Source: Microbispora oryzae (GTDB lineage: Bacteria > Actinomycetota > Actinomycetes > Streptosporangiales > Streptosporangiaceae). From it: 64,000 bases of DNA. Shown here piece after piece: positions 7,839 through 16,294 of the stretch. The DNA is taken from contig NZ_JAFCNB010000001.1 of the NCBI RefSeq assembly GCF_017896165.1, positions 682,001 to 746,000 of the forward strand, read 5' to 3'. The notes beneath the pieces are model-generated. The model did no database searches, was not told where the DNA came from, and was given only the letters and a program-made list of their open reading frames with translations. Both the position numbers and the translations under genes were made by a program. Position 1 is the stretch's first letter. Every line of letters starts with the position of its first letter.

Positions 7839-9380
7839 ATGACCGAGACCTCGCGCAAGTGGGGCACGCTCGCCGTGTGCTGCGTAGCCGTGCTCCTGCT
7901 CTCCATCGACCTCACCGTGCTCCACCTGGCCCTGCCCCGGCTGCAGCGCGACCTGGCCCCGTCCGGCACCCAGTTCCTGTGGATCGCGGACATCTACGGC
8001 TTCGCCCTCGCGGCGCTGCTGGTGACCATGGGCAACGTCGGCGACCGGATCGGACGCCGGCGCCTGCTCCTCATCGGCGCCGCGGCCTTCGGCGCCGCCT
8101 CCGCGCTGACCGCCTACGCGCCCTCCCCCGGGCTGCTGATCGCGGCGCGGGCGCTGCTCGGCGTGGCGGGCGCGACGATCATGCCGTCGACGCTGTCGCT
8201 GGTCCGCAACGTCTTCACCGATCCGAAGGAGCGCACCACCGCGGTCGGCGTCTGGAGCAGCGTGTCGGCCGTCGGGTTCGCGGTGGGGCCGATCGTGGGC
8301 GGCGCGCTGCTCGACCACTTCTGGTGGGGCTCGGTGTTCCTCGTCAACCTGCCGGTCGTCGCGCTCATCCTCGTCGCCGGCCCGCTCGTGCTGCCCGAGT
8401 CGCGCAATCCCCGGCCCGGGCGGCTCGACCTGGCCGGTGTCCCGCTGTCGGCCGCGGGCGTGCTCGGCCTCATCTACGCGCTGAAGGAGGCCACCCACGG
8501 CGGCGTCGCGCAGGTCTCCGTGATCGCCTCCGCCGCCATCGGGGTGGCGGCCCTGGTCGTGTTCGTACGGCGGCAGTCGCGGCTGGCCGAGCCGCTCATC
8601 GATGTCCGGCTGTTCCGGCGCCGGGCGTTCTCCGCCACGGTGGCCGCCGAACTCGTCGCGGTGTTCGCCATGCTGGCCATGTCGCTGGTCTTCGCGCAGT
8701 ACTTCCAGCTCGTCCTCGGCTGGTCGCCCCTGGTGGCGGCGCTCGCGGGCATGCCGGGCGGGCTCGCCGGCGGGGTGGGCGGCGCCCTGTCGGGGACACT
8801 GGTCCACCGGTGGGGACGGGCCCCCGTGGTGTCGCTCGGCCTCGTCCTGGCGGCCGGGGGGTTCGTCGCGTTCAGCCGCATCGGCGTGACGGCGGACTAC
8901 CCCTACCTGCTCGCCGCGATGATCGTGCAGGGCGCCGGGATGGGGTTCACCTTCGCCGTGACCAACGACACGCTGCTCGGCTCCGTCCCGAAGGAGCGGG
9001 CGGGCGCGGCGGGCGCGATCTCGGAGACGGCGCACGAGCTGGGCGGGGCCCTCGGCATCGCCGTCCTCGGCACGGTTCTGAACGGCGCCTACCGCGACGG
9101 CCTGCGCCTGCCCGCCGGGCTGCCCGCGCAGGTCGAGGCGCCGGCCCGTGACACGCTCGCCGGCGCGCTCGGCGCCGCGTCGCGGCTGCCCGGCGACGTG
9201 GCGGAGGTCGTGACCGGCGCCGCCCGCCGGGCGTTCGTGGACGCGATCCATGTGACGACCCTCACCGGAGCCGGAGTCCTGATCCTCCTGGCCGGCGTCG
9301 CGCTCGTCGCCCTGCGCGGCGTGCCCAAGGTGATGCCGGAGTACGACGAGCCCCACGACGTGACCGCCGAGGCCCGCTGA
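7839..9380 (+). CDS. MFS drug-efflux transporter, DHA2 (14-TMS) family
   Basis: 513 aa, inner-membrane proton antiporter of the EmrB/QacA group. The first membrane segment holds L-S-I-D-L-T-V-L-H-L-A-L-P, a variant of the DHA motif C region, and loop 2-3 has G-N-V-G-D-R-I-G-R-R-R, the MFS signature. About fourteen hydrophobic segments can be traced, ending in a basic-acidic tail. ATG at 7839 was preferred to GTG at 7818 because the latter adds only M-A-P-D-A-D-A; neither has a good ribosome site. The gene follows the SARP regulator, and the repeat array before it suggests tight control. The substrate cannot be told from sequence. Confidence 0.87.
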   Translation: MTETSRKWGTLAVCCVAVLLLSIDLTVLHLALPRLQRDLAPSGTQFLWIADIYGFALAALLVTMGNVGDRIGRRRLLLIGAAAFGAASALTAYAPSPGLLIAARALLGVAGATIMPSTLSLVRNVFTDPKERTTAVGVWSSVSAVGFAVGPIVGGALLDHFWWGSVFLVNLPVVALILVAGPLVLPESRNPRPGRLDLAGVPLSAAGVLGLIYALKEATHGGVAQVSVIASAAIGVAALVVFVRRQSRLAEPLIDVRLFRRRAFSATVAAELVAVFAMLAMSLVFAQYFQLVLGWSPLVAALAGMPGGLAGGVGGALSGTLVHRWGRAPVVSLGLVLAAGGFVAFSRIGVTADYPYLLAAMIVQGAGMGFTFAVTNDTLLGSVPKERAGAAGAISETAHELGGALGIAVLGTVLNGAYRDGLRLPAGLPAQVEAPARDTLAGALGAASRLPGDVAEVVTGAARRAFVDAIHVTTLTGAGVLILLAGVALVALRGVPKVMPEYDEPHDVTAEAR

Positions 9381-9404
9381 CGGGCCGCCGCGGGGCCCGG
9401 CCGG

Positions 9405-9902
9405 TCAGCTCACCATGGACAGCCAGCCGGCGTGGACGCCGTCGAAGGGACCGGCCCCGGCGCCCACCGCCGTCATCAGCCAGGCGGCCGACCGCTCCGC
9501 CTGGCCGATGACGTCGTCCGGATATCCGTACCTGACCCGGTGCTCGGCGAACTCGTCCTCGTCGTCGAGCTCAACCCGGCCGTCCCGGAAGCGGATCACG
9601 TCGAGGTCCAGGTCGACCATGGTCACCTCGCCGTCCCGCCACTCCGGGACCGTGCTGACGTCGCAGTAGATCTCCGGATCGTGCGGCGCCGCGTTGAAGG
9701 ACGCCGTCCACCACGCGTCCCTCGGGAACAGCATGACGGAGGCGTGATGGAAGACCGTTGGCGGCTCGTGGCCCCGCCGGGCGAGCATCCCCGCGGGGCA
9801 GCCGATCCAGATTCCGTGTTCGTCCTCCCCCAGCAACCGGCCGGGGTGATTCCAGTGCAGAGATCCGCCGTACTTGCGATAGACCACTCTCAGCTCGGAC
9901 AC
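9405..9902 (-). CDS. DUF402 domain protein
   Basis: 165 aa from a GTG start. The core W-W-T-A-S-F-N, D-P-E-I-Y-C-D-V and the acidic V-D-L-D-L-D-V-I-R-F-R-D-G region match the DUF402 (FomD-like) fold. Characterised members are metal-dependent nucleotide or phosphonate-nucleotide phosphohydrolases; the acidic cluster here would bind the divalent metals. It is cytosolic with no signal peptide. The gene converges with the transporter and lies downstream of RNase J on the same strand with a 49-bp gap. The specific substrate is unknown. Confidence 0.75.
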   Translation of the reverse strand: MSELRVVYRKYGGSLHWNHPGRLLGEDEHGIWIGCPAGMLARRGHEPPTVFHHASVMLFPRDAWWTASFNAAPHDPEIYCDVSTVPEWRDGEVTMVDLDLDVIRFRDGRVELDDEDEFAEHRVRYGYPDDVIGQAERSAAWLMTAVGAGAGPFDGVHAGWLSMVS

Positions 9903-9951
9903 GGGCGGGACGCTATGTCACGCCCGTCTCCGAGCACAACCGGTTATCCGG

Positions 9952-11637
9952 TCAGACCTCGACGACCACCGGAATGATCATCGGGCGGCGACGGTAGGTG
10001 TCGCTGACCCACCGGCCCACCGTACGGCGGATGGTCCGGCGCAGCTGCAGATCGTCGGCGACGCCGGCCGCGGCGACCTCCTGAAGCGCCGCCTCGATCT
10101 GCGGGATCACCGCGTCGAACGCCTCCGGGTCGATGCCGGAGCCGCGGGCGGTGATCTCCGGACCGCCGGTGAGCTTGCCCGTGGTGGAGTCGACGACCAC
10201 GACGACGGAGATGAACCCCTCGTCGCCCAGGATGCGCCGGTCCTTGAGCGCCACGTCGGTGATGTCGCCCACCGAGGTGCCGTCCACGAACACGTACCCG
10301 CAGGGGACGGCCCCGACGATCCGCGCCTGTCCGTCGATCAGGTCGACCACGACGCCGTCCTCGGCGATGACGATGTTGTCGTCGGGCACGCCGGTCAGTC
10401 CGGCCAGCCGGGCGTGGGCCCGCAGGTGGCGCCACTCCCCGTGCACCGGCATGAAATTGGACGGCTTGGTCAGGTTGAGCACGTAGAGCAACTCCCCCGC
10501 GGCCGCGTGGCCGGAGACGTGCACCCGCGCGTTGCCCTTGTGGATGACCCGCGCGCCCCATCGGTTCAGGCCGTTGATGACCTTGTTGACCGCCGTCTCG
10601 TTGCCCGGCACCAGCGACGACGCGAGCAGCACGGTGTCGCCGGCGGCGATCCGGATCGGGTGGTCGCGGTTGGCCATCCGGGACAGCGCGGCCATCGGCT
10701 CGCCCTGTGAGCCGGTGCAGATCAGCACCACGTCCTCCGGCGGCCGCTCCTCGATCTCGCGCGAGTCGACCAGGAGGCCGGCGGGCACCTTCAGGTATCC
10801 CAGCTCGCGGGCCACACCCATGTTGCGGACCATCGACCGCCCGATCAGCGCGACCTTGCGGCCGTGCTTCTCCGCGGCGTCCATGATCTGCTGCACGCGG
10901 TGGATGTGCGAGGCGAAGCTCGCGACGATGATGCGTTTGTCGGCCGTGCGGAAGACCTCGTCGATGACCGGGGCGATCTCCCGCTCGCTGGTGACGAAGC
11001 CGGGCACCTCCGAGTTGGTGGAGTCGGACATCAGCAGGTCGACGCCCGCCGCGCCGAGCCGGGCGAACGCCCCCAGGTCGGTCAGCCGTCCGTCCAGCGG
11101 GAGCTGGTCCATCTTGAAGTCGCCGGTGTGCAGCACGATGCCGGCCGGCGTCCTGATGGCGACCGCGAGCGCGTCGGGGATCGAGTGGTTGACCGAGATG
11201 AACTCGCACTCGAACGGCCCGAACGACCGCTGCTCTCCCTCCACGACCTCGATCTTGACGGGCTGGATCCGGTGCTCGGTCAGCTTGCTCTCGATGAGGG
11301 CGAGCGTCAGCCGCGACCCGACCAGCGGGATGTCCCTGCGCTCACGCAGCAGGTACGGGACGGCGCCGATGTGGTCCTCGTGGGCGTGCGTGAGCACGAC
11401 CGCCTCGATGTCGTCGAGCCGGTCCCGGATGTACTCGAAGTCGGGCAGGATGAGGTCCACACCCGGCTGATCCGGCTCGGGGAACAGCACGCCGCAGTCC
11501 ACGACGAGCAGCCGTCCCTCGTACTCGAAGACCGCCATGTTGCGGCCGATCTCGCCGAGACCGCCCAGCGCGACGATGCGCAGGGCGTGCTCGGGCAGCG
11601 GCGGGGGCGGGCCAAGCTCGGGATGGGGATGACTCAT
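9952..11637 (-). CDS. rnj: Ribonuclease J
   Basis: 561 aa metallo-beta-lactamase/beta-CASP ribonuclease acting in mRNA decay and rRNA maturation. Strongly conserved G-G-L-G-E-I-G-R-N-M opens the fold, the metal site T-H-A-H-E-D-H-I-G-A follows, then D-S-T-N and the beta-CASP region with I-C-T-G-S-Q-G-E-P. The C-terminal domain ends in the usual V-V-E-V. The start was set at the ATG giving M-S-H-P-H-P; an upstream in-frame ATG would add 39 Arg-rich residues not typical of the family. It lies 163 bp downstream of dapA, the usual actinobacterial order. Confidence 0.93.
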   Translation of the reverse strand: MSHPHPELGPPPPLPEHALRIVALGGLGEIGRNMAVFEYEGRLLVVDCGVLFPEPDQPGVDLILPDFEYIRDRLDDIEAVVLTHAHEDHIGAVPYLLRERRDIPLVGSRLTLALIESKLTEHRIQPVKIEVVEGEQRSFGPFECEFISVNHSIPDALAVAIRTPAGIVLHTGDFKMDQLPLDGRLTDLGAFARLGAAGVDLLMSDSTNSEVPGFVTSEREIAPVIDEVFRTADKRIIVASFASHIHRVQQIMDAAEKHGRKVALIGRSMVRNMGVARELGYLKVPAGLLVDSREIEERPPEDVVLICTGSQGEPMAALSRMANRDHPIRIAAGDTVLLASSLVPGNETAVNKVINGLNRWGARVIHKGNARVHVSGHAAAGELLYVLNLTKPSNFMPVHGEWRHLRAHARLAGLTGVPDDNIVIAEDGVVVDLIDGQARIVGAVPCGYVFVDGTSVGDITDVALKDRRILGDEGFISVVVVVDSTTGKLTGGPEITARGSGIDPEAFDAVIPQIEAALQEVAAAGVADDLQLRRTIRRTVGRWVSDTYRRRPMIIPVVVEV

Positions 11638-11800
11638 GCCGCCCCCCCGCGTCGCGACCCGCCCGGCCGGCCGGGATGTCTCTGCTGGACGTGCCCGGCT
11701 CGTTCGCTGTGTGCTCTCATGCGCGCCCCTCGTGGACTTCGCGCCGATCAGCACGGCCGGTTCTGTTGTCTCTCTCGCTCATTCGACTCCATCTGCTGTT

Positions 11801-12718
11801 CTAACGATCGACAAGTTTGAGGCCTCCCGCGACGAGGTCCTCGCGGAGCACGGCGACCTGCTCCTCGGTGGCGTCCACGAGCGGCGGGCGGACATACCCG
11901 CCGTCCTGGCCGACCAGCCCGAGAGCGGCCTTCGTCATGATCGCGCCCTGCGTGCGGGTCATGATCCCCGTGATGACCGGCAGCAGCCGGCGGTGGACGG
12001 AGAGCGCCGCCGCCACGTCCCCGGCGCGGTACGACTCACCCATCGAGGCCAGGTCGGCGCCCGCCACGTGGCCCACGACGCTGACGAGGCCGGTCGCGCC
12101 GACCGACAGCCAGGGCAGGTTGAGCTGGTCGTCGCCCGAGTAGTAGGCCAGGCCGGAGGCCGCCATCACCCGCGAGCCCTCGAACAGGTCGCCCTTGGCG
12201 TCCTTCACGGCGACGATCCGCGGATGCTCGGCCAGCCGCAGCAGCGTGTCGGCCGCGATCGGGACCCCGGTGCGTACGGGGATGTCGTAGAGCATCACCG
12301 GCAGGCCGGTCGCGTCGGCGACGGCCGTGAAATGCCGGAGGACACCCTCCTGCGGAGGCCTGTTGTAGTACGGGCATACCACCAGGAGCGCGTGAGCCCC
12401 GGCGCGCTCGGCCGTGCGGGCGAGTTCCACGCTGTGGCGGGTGTCATAGGTCCCCGCTCCGGCGATCACGACCGCGCGGTCGCCCACGGCCTCGAGGACG
12501 GCGCGGAGGATGCGCTCTTTCTCCTCGTCCGTGGTGGTCGGAGACTCGCCTGTCGTGCCGCTGACGACCAGACCGTCGTTGCGCTGCTCGTCGACCAGAT
12601 ATGCGGCGAGCCGCTGGACGCCCTCGTAGTCTACGGCGCCGTCAGAGGTGAACGGCGTGACCATGGCGGTCAGCATGCGGCCGAGGGGGGCGTCGGAGGT
12701 TCCAGTTGGCGATGCCAT
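11801..12718 (-). CDS. dapA: 4-hydroxy-tetrahydrodipicolinate synthase
   Basis: 305 aa. It condenses pyruvate with aspartate semialdehyde in lysine/diaminopimelate synthesis. The G-T-T-G-E-S-P-T-T pocket, the Tyr in V-M-L-Y-D-I-P and the Schiff-base Lys in V-A-V-K-D-A-K-G are all present, which separates it from the kdgD paralogue at 1.2 kb. The start was set at the ATG giving M-A-S-P-T-G; the open frame continues 70 codons upstream but without family character. It is followed by rnj. thyX and dapB, often close by in relatives, are not adjacent; dapB is at 24.4 kb. Confidence 0.93.
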   Translation of the reverse strand: MASPTGTSDAPLGRMLTAMVTPFTSDGAVDYEGVQRLAAYLVDEQRNDGLVVSGTTGESPTTTDEEKERILRAVLEAVGDRAVVIAGAGTYDTRHSVELARTAERAGAHALLVVCPYYNRPPQEGVLRHFTAVADATGLPVMLYDIPVRTGVPIAADTLLRLAEHPRIVAVKDAKGDLFEGSRVMAASGLAYYSGDDQLNLPWLSVGATGLVSVVGHVAGADLASMGESYRAGDVAAALSVHRRLLPVITGIMTRTQGAIMTKAALGLVGQDGGYVRPPLVDATEEQVAVLREDLVAGGLKLVDR

Positions 12719-12898
12719 AGACGGAACGCTACCCGGATCCACGCCGCCGATGGACCGCGCCACCCCGTTATGGTCGGGGTTTATACGGCGAATGCGGGAA
12801 CCGCCGCCGTTTCCGGGCGATAGCGGCGTCTCCCGCTCCCCTGGACCGAGATCGTCAGACGACGATCCGGGCGGTTCGCCACCACCCCGGCAGCGGAA

Positions 12899-12942
12899 GA
12901 GGCCGCTGATATGTGCTCGGGGGTACACACATCAGCGACCTC
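12899..12942 (-). terminator. Hairpin between the small gene at 13.0 kb and dapA
   Basis: Arms 12899-12915 and 12926-12942 pair over 15 of 17 positions (GAGG, CGCTGAT and TGTG blocks with two single mismatches) around a 10-nt loop. On the minus strand the stem is followed by TTCC. It probably ends transcription from 13.2 kb before dapA. The rest of 12719-13022 shows no gene. Confidence 0.55.
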
Positions 12943-13022
12943 TATCCGGAGAATCGGGTCGCCTTACGCCCGCGTTACAGTCCGATGGGAAGAATTTTCC
13001 GGATGGTCCCCGGCACGCTCCG

Positions 13023-13262
13023 TCACACAGCCATACCGGTGATCAGCTTGTACCAGACCGGCTCCATACGCGCCGTCACAAGGCGGTCGGTCTCCGCGAT
13101 CTCGAACTTCCGGGCGCTCCGGTCCGTCCGCCGGACGAAGAGCAGCCCTCCCGCGGCGCACAGCTCGTAGATGACCGGCATGCACTCGCAGGTGTGGCGG
13201 CGCACCCGGACGCGATCGCTACGGCCGGCGGGGGCGAGCCACCTGATCTTTATGTGCTCCAT
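13023..13262 (-). CDS. Small conserved-looking hypothetical protein
   Basis: 79 aa from the ATG at 13262. No family is recognised. It starts with M-E-H-I-K-I-R-W and has a basic stretch followed by H-T-C-E-C-M-P-V-I-Y-E-L-C, three cysteines in twelve residues that could bind a metal. Patterned strands in the second half (L-L-F-V-R-R-T, W-Y-K-L-I-T) suggest a small beta-rich domain. It is divergent from the GntR regulator at 13460, which may control it. The open frame extends 33 codons further upstream; the later start was chosen because the extension looks like promoter sequence. Confidence 0.55.
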   Translation of the reverse strand: MEHIKIRWLAPAGRSDRVRVRRHTCECMPVIYELCAAGGLLFVRRTDRSARKFEIAETDRLVTARMEPVWYKLITGMAV

Positions 13263-13459
13263 CTGGAGGGACGCGACGTGCAGGCCGTGATAGGGGGCCG
13301 GGAGGGGCAAATCCGCACCTGACCGCCTAACTCCAGATTGGCCCATTTGCCGACCTTTCACCGCGCAAAGTTGGCATCACAGGTCGGCGCCGTTACTCTC
13401 GGTTGCCCGTCGAATACGCCAAGATTGGGAAACCTCGTCACCCCTCCAGGGATGGATTG

Positions 13460-14197
13460 ATGGCCAACTCTGATCCGGTCTACCTGCGCGTAGTCGAGGA
13501 CCTCCGCCGCCAGATCGTCGACGGGACGCTCCCTCCGGGCGCGCCGATCCCGTCCAGACACCAGATCACCAGGAAGTACAGCGTCGGCGAGACGGCAGCC
13601 CGTCACGCCCTGCGTGTGCTCGCCCAGGAAGGTCTGATCATCGGACGCGTGGGGTCCGGCCACCGCGTGCGGGAGAAACCGACCCTGCTCCCGCTCCACC
13701 GCACCCGCGCCACCGAGCCGCAGGCCGCGTTCGCCTCGGACATGCAGTCCGGCGGGCGGCACCCCAGCTGCACGTGGCGCAGCGAGCTCGCCGAGGCGCC
13801 TCCGGGCATCGCCCAGCGTCTGCGGATCGGCGAATGGAGCCCGGTCATCCGCGTCCGCTCCGTCTTCCGCGGGGACGGCAAGCCGATGCAGCTCCTCACC
13901 AGCTACGAACCGGTCGAGCCGGGCCAGAGCCAGGCGCCCGAGGAGGGCGCGGCCGAGCGCAGGAGCGCGGCGTTCCGGCTGCCGCCCGGCGGCGCCGCGG
14001 TCACCGACATCACCGAGACCGTGCACGTCCGGGTGCCCGAGCCGACCGAGAGCGACCTGCTCGAGCTCCCCGCGGGAGTGCAGGTCCTCCATGTCGAGCG
14101 CACGTACTGGGCGGGCGGGCGGCCGGTGGAGACGAGCGACGCCGTCATCCCCGGTGACAGATTCCGCCTGGTGTACGGCATCCCCACCCCCCTCTGA
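13460..14197 (+). CDS. GntR-family (HutC-like) transcriptional regulator
   Basis: 245 aa. An N-terminal winged helix (about residues 5-70) shows the GntR pattern P-P-G-A-P-I-P-S-R-H-Q-I-T-R-K-Y-S-V and A-R-H-A-L-R-V-L. A C-terminal region of about 150 residues resembles the UTRA ligand domain, with V-I-R-V-R-S-V-F, Y-E-P-V-E-P and V-L-H-V-E-R-T-Y at the expected spacing. AGGGATGG lies ahead of the chosen ATG. Its ligand is unknown; UTRA proteins usually sense small carbohydrate-, amino-acid- or nucleoside-like effectors. It may control itself and the small gene transcribed away from it. Confidence 0.85.
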   Translation: MANSDPVYLRVVEDLRRQIVDGTLPPGAPIPSRHQITRKYSVGETAARHALRVLAQEGLIIGRVGSGHRVREKPTLLPLHRTRATEPQAAFASDMQSGGRHPSCTWRSELAEAPPGIAQRLRIGEWSPVIRVRSVFRGDGKPMQLLTSYEPVEPGQSQAPEEGAAERRSAAFRLPPGGAAVTDITETVHVRVPEPTESDLLELPAGVQVLHVERTYWAGGRPVETSDAVIPGDRFRLVYGIPTPL

Positions 14198-14249
14198 CTG
14201 TCGGTGCCCGCTGGTAGAACCGTTCCGGATCCCCCATCCGGAGGTGCCG

Positions 14250-14924
14250 ATGCGCGTCAAGGACATGCCCCCCACCGACCAGCCGCGCGAGCGGCTGCTG
14301 AGTTCGGGAGCGGGGGCACTCGCCGACCGTGAGCTGCTCGCACTGCTGCTCGGCTCGGGCAGCAGAGGGGTGAGCGCGGTCGAGTTGGCGTCGCAGCTCA
14401 TCGCGCACTGCGGCGACCTCGGCGAGCTGTCGCGGTCCGAGGCGCACCGGCTGCTGGCGGTTCCGGGGGTCGGTCCCGCGAAGGCGGCGCGCGTCGCCGC
14501 GGCGTTCCATCTCGTGAGGCGGGCCCAGGCCGAGCCGGAACGGAGCCGGATCACCTGCTCGGCCGACATCGCCTCGACCGCCGCTCCCCTCCTCCACGGA
14601 CACCCGCGGGAGCGGCTCGTCGCGGTGATCTGCGACGGTCGCGGGGCCGTGCTGCGGCGCGCCCTGGTCAGCGAGGGCGGCGGCGACCACACTCCGGCTC
14701 CGGTCCGGGACATCATCACCACCGTCCTCCTCTCCGGCGGGGCCGCCTTCGGCCTCGCCCACAACCATCCGGGCGGATCGCTCGAACCGAGCCGCGCCGA
14801 CATCGAGGTCACCGCCCGCGTGCACGAGGCCGCCGAGACCGTCGGCCTCCGCTTCCTCGACCACGTGATCGTCACCGACACCGCCTGGCGCCGGGTGCCG
14901 TCGCGTCCTCCCATGGACACATGA
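14250..14924 (+). CDS. radC: RadC/JAB-domain protein (UPF0758)
   Basis: 224 aa. The N-terminal part has P-R-E-R-L-L and a helix-hairpin-helix (V-P-G-V-G-P-A-K-A-A-R). The C-terminal JAB/MPN domain carries the JAMM metal site: H-N-H-P-G-G followed by S and D (S-R-A-D-I-E-V-T). Size and order match RadC of Bacteria, whose cellular role is unresolved despite its DNA-repair name. GGAGG lies 5 bp before the ATG. It sits 52 bp after the GntR gene and before the double-GntR gene, an unusual setting for a usually stand-alone gene. Confidence 0.85.
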   Translation: MRVKDMPPTDQPRERLLSSGAGALADRELLALLLGSGSRGVSAVELASQLIAHCGDLGELSRSEAHRLLAVPGVGPAKAARVAAAFHLVRRAQAEPERSRITCSADIASTAAPLLHGHPRERLVAVICDGRGAVLRRALVSEGGGDHTPAPVRDIITTVLLSGGAAFGLAHNHPGGSLEPSRADIEVTARVHEAAETVGLRFLDHVIVTDTAWRRVPSRPPMDT

Positions 14925-14950
14925 GCGATACTACGTCTAGTTGTATCGCT
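14924..14950. promoter_or_regulatory. Inverted repeat AGCGATAC-N11-GTATCGCT
   Basis: Perfect 8-bp arms (14924-14931, 14943-14950) begin at the last base of the radC stop. CGTCTAG occurs in the loop and again at 14952-14958, 18 bp apart. It lies about 80 bp ahead of the double-GntR gene and is a plausible operator for it. A terminator role is less likely given the long loop and absent T tract. Confidence 0.45.
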
Positions 14951-15016
14951 CCGTCTAGGACAGAGCAAGACGCCTAAACAGACATAGCCAGACAGAGGGG
15001 CTCGTAACCGGTCGCC

Positions 15017-15022
15017 TATCGT
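15017..15022 (+). promoter_or_regulatory. Candidate -10 element of a leaderless promoter
   Basis: TATCGT ends 6 bp before the GTG at 15029, so transcription would begin at or next to the start codon. No ribosome site precedes that GTG, which fits a leaderless message, common in actinobacteria. Confidence 0.4.
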
Positions 15023-15028
15023 TCGAGC

Positions 15029-15511
15029 GTGCTCGACCACGACGGTGACACCCATCTCTACGTGCAGATCGCCGACATCATCCGGGAGCAGATCCGGCGC
15101 GGCGAGCTTCCGCCTGGGCACCCCATCCCGAGCGAGGCCGCCGTCCAGAGCGAGTTCGGCGTGGCCCGCACGACCGCACGACGCGCCTTCCACCTGCTGC
15201 GCGAGGAAGGCCTGATCTATACCGTGCAGGGCGAGGGCACGTTCGTGAGCTCACCGGACTCCGCCCCGAGGAAGCCGCGCACGATCCCGATGTACCGGAA
15301 GATCGCGGACGACGTCGTCGACGCGATCCGCGGCGGCGACCTGCTTCCCCGCCGTCCCATCCCGAGCGAGACGGCCCTGGTGCAGAAGTACGAGGTGGCG
15401 CGCGAGACTGCGCGGCGGGCGATCGCTCTCCTCCGTGAGCGGGGCTGGGTCTACACGGTGCCCCAGCGAGGCAGCTTCGTCTCACCGGAAGACGCGTGGC
15501 CGCGGGATTAG
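15029..15511 (+). CDS. Tandem two-domain GntR DNA-binding protein without effector domain
   Basis: 160 aa made of two GntR winged-helix domains (about residues 9-75 and 88-152) joined by a short Ser/Pro/Arg linker. Both copies share Y-x-x-I-A-D, P-I-P-S-E, V-A-R-x-T-A-R-R-A and G-x-F-V-S at the same spacing, so the gene looks like an internal duplication. Nothing follows the second domain but a short acidic-basic tail. Typical GntR proteins have one such domain plus a ligand domain and bind as dimers. Here one chain could supply both half-site readers. Ligand control, if any, is not evident. Confidence 0.8.
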   Translation: MLDHDGDTHLYVQIADIIREQIRRGELPPGHPIPSEAAVQSEFGVARTTARRAFHLLREEGLIYTVQGEGTFVSSPDSAPRKPRTIPMYRKIADDVVDAIRGGDLLPRRPIPSETALVQKYEVARETARRAIALLRERGWVYTVPQRGSFVSPEDAWPRD

Positions 15512-15643
15512 CGATGTCTTAGCCCGACCGGCCGGACGGCTGCGCCCTTCACAGGGCGGCCCCATCCCGTACGCCGAATCTCGTACCCGCGCCACCATCC
15601 GCAGGCGGATGCCGGGGACGGGCCCGCCTGCCAGGCTGCGGCC

Positions 15644-16294
15644 ATGCGGAGACGAACACCATTGCTGATATTCACCGTCGCGATTGTCGCCACCGTGGTG
15701 CTCGTCTATCCGTACCTGGGCCTCGACATGGAGAGCAGCCGCCTCGACGTGAGCGGCGGCCTCCACTACTACGTGCTGGTGGGCCACATCGGGACCGCCG
15801 CGGTCGCGCTGGTGATCGGGCCCCTGCAGTTCATGGCGAAGGTGCGGGCGCGGCGGCGGATCCACCGGGCGCTCGGCCGGATCTACCTCCTCGCCGGGGT
15901 GCTGCCGTCGGCGGTGACCGTGATCCCGGTCGCGATCTGGTCGGGCCGCCTCCTGACGCAGATCGGCCTCACGACCGCGGCCGTCCTGTGGCTGATCACG
16001 GGCGGCCTCGCCTACCGGGCCGCTCGCCGGCGCGACTTCGCCGGCCATCGGAACTGGATGATGCGCAACTACGCCCTGACGTTCCTGGCGGTCACCTCGC
16101 GCGTCCTGGTTCCCCTGCTTCTGGTGGCCCAGATCCCCTTCCGCGGAGCCGAGGCGGGATCGATGGGAGATCTCGCGACCACGATGATTCCGATCGGCCA
16201 GACCTTGGGCTGGATCGTCAACCTGGTGCTGGCCGAAGGCATCATCAGGCGGCGCGGCGTCCGTCGGCCATTCCAGCGCACGTGGCTCAGTTGA
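15644..16294 (+). CDS. DUF2306 integral membrane protein
   Basis: 216 aa with about six hydrophobic segments, beginning with L-L-I-F-T-V-A-I-V-A-T-V-V-L. Diagnostic features of DUF2306 are the His in V-L-V-G-H-I-G-T, the basic loop R-R-R-I-H-R-A-L-G-R-I-Y, and F-A-G-H-R-N-W-M-M-R-N-Y-A-L-T. These His/Arg residues suggest haem or quinone-linked chemistry, but no member is known to me to be characterised. The 3' end overlaps the convergent DJ-1 gene by 8 bp. The preceding 130 bp show no clear promoter. Confidence 0.75.
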   Translation: MRRRTPLLIFTVAIVATVVLVYPYLGLDMESSRLDVSGGLHYYVLVGHIGTAAVALVIGPLQFMAKVRARRRIHRALGRIYLLAGVLPSAVTVIPVAIWSGRLLTQIGLTTAAVLWLITGGLAYRAARRRDFAGHRNWMMRNYALTFLAVTSRVLVPLLLVAQIPFRGAEAGSMGDLATTMIPIGQTLGWIVNLVLAEGIIRRRGVRRPFQRTWLS

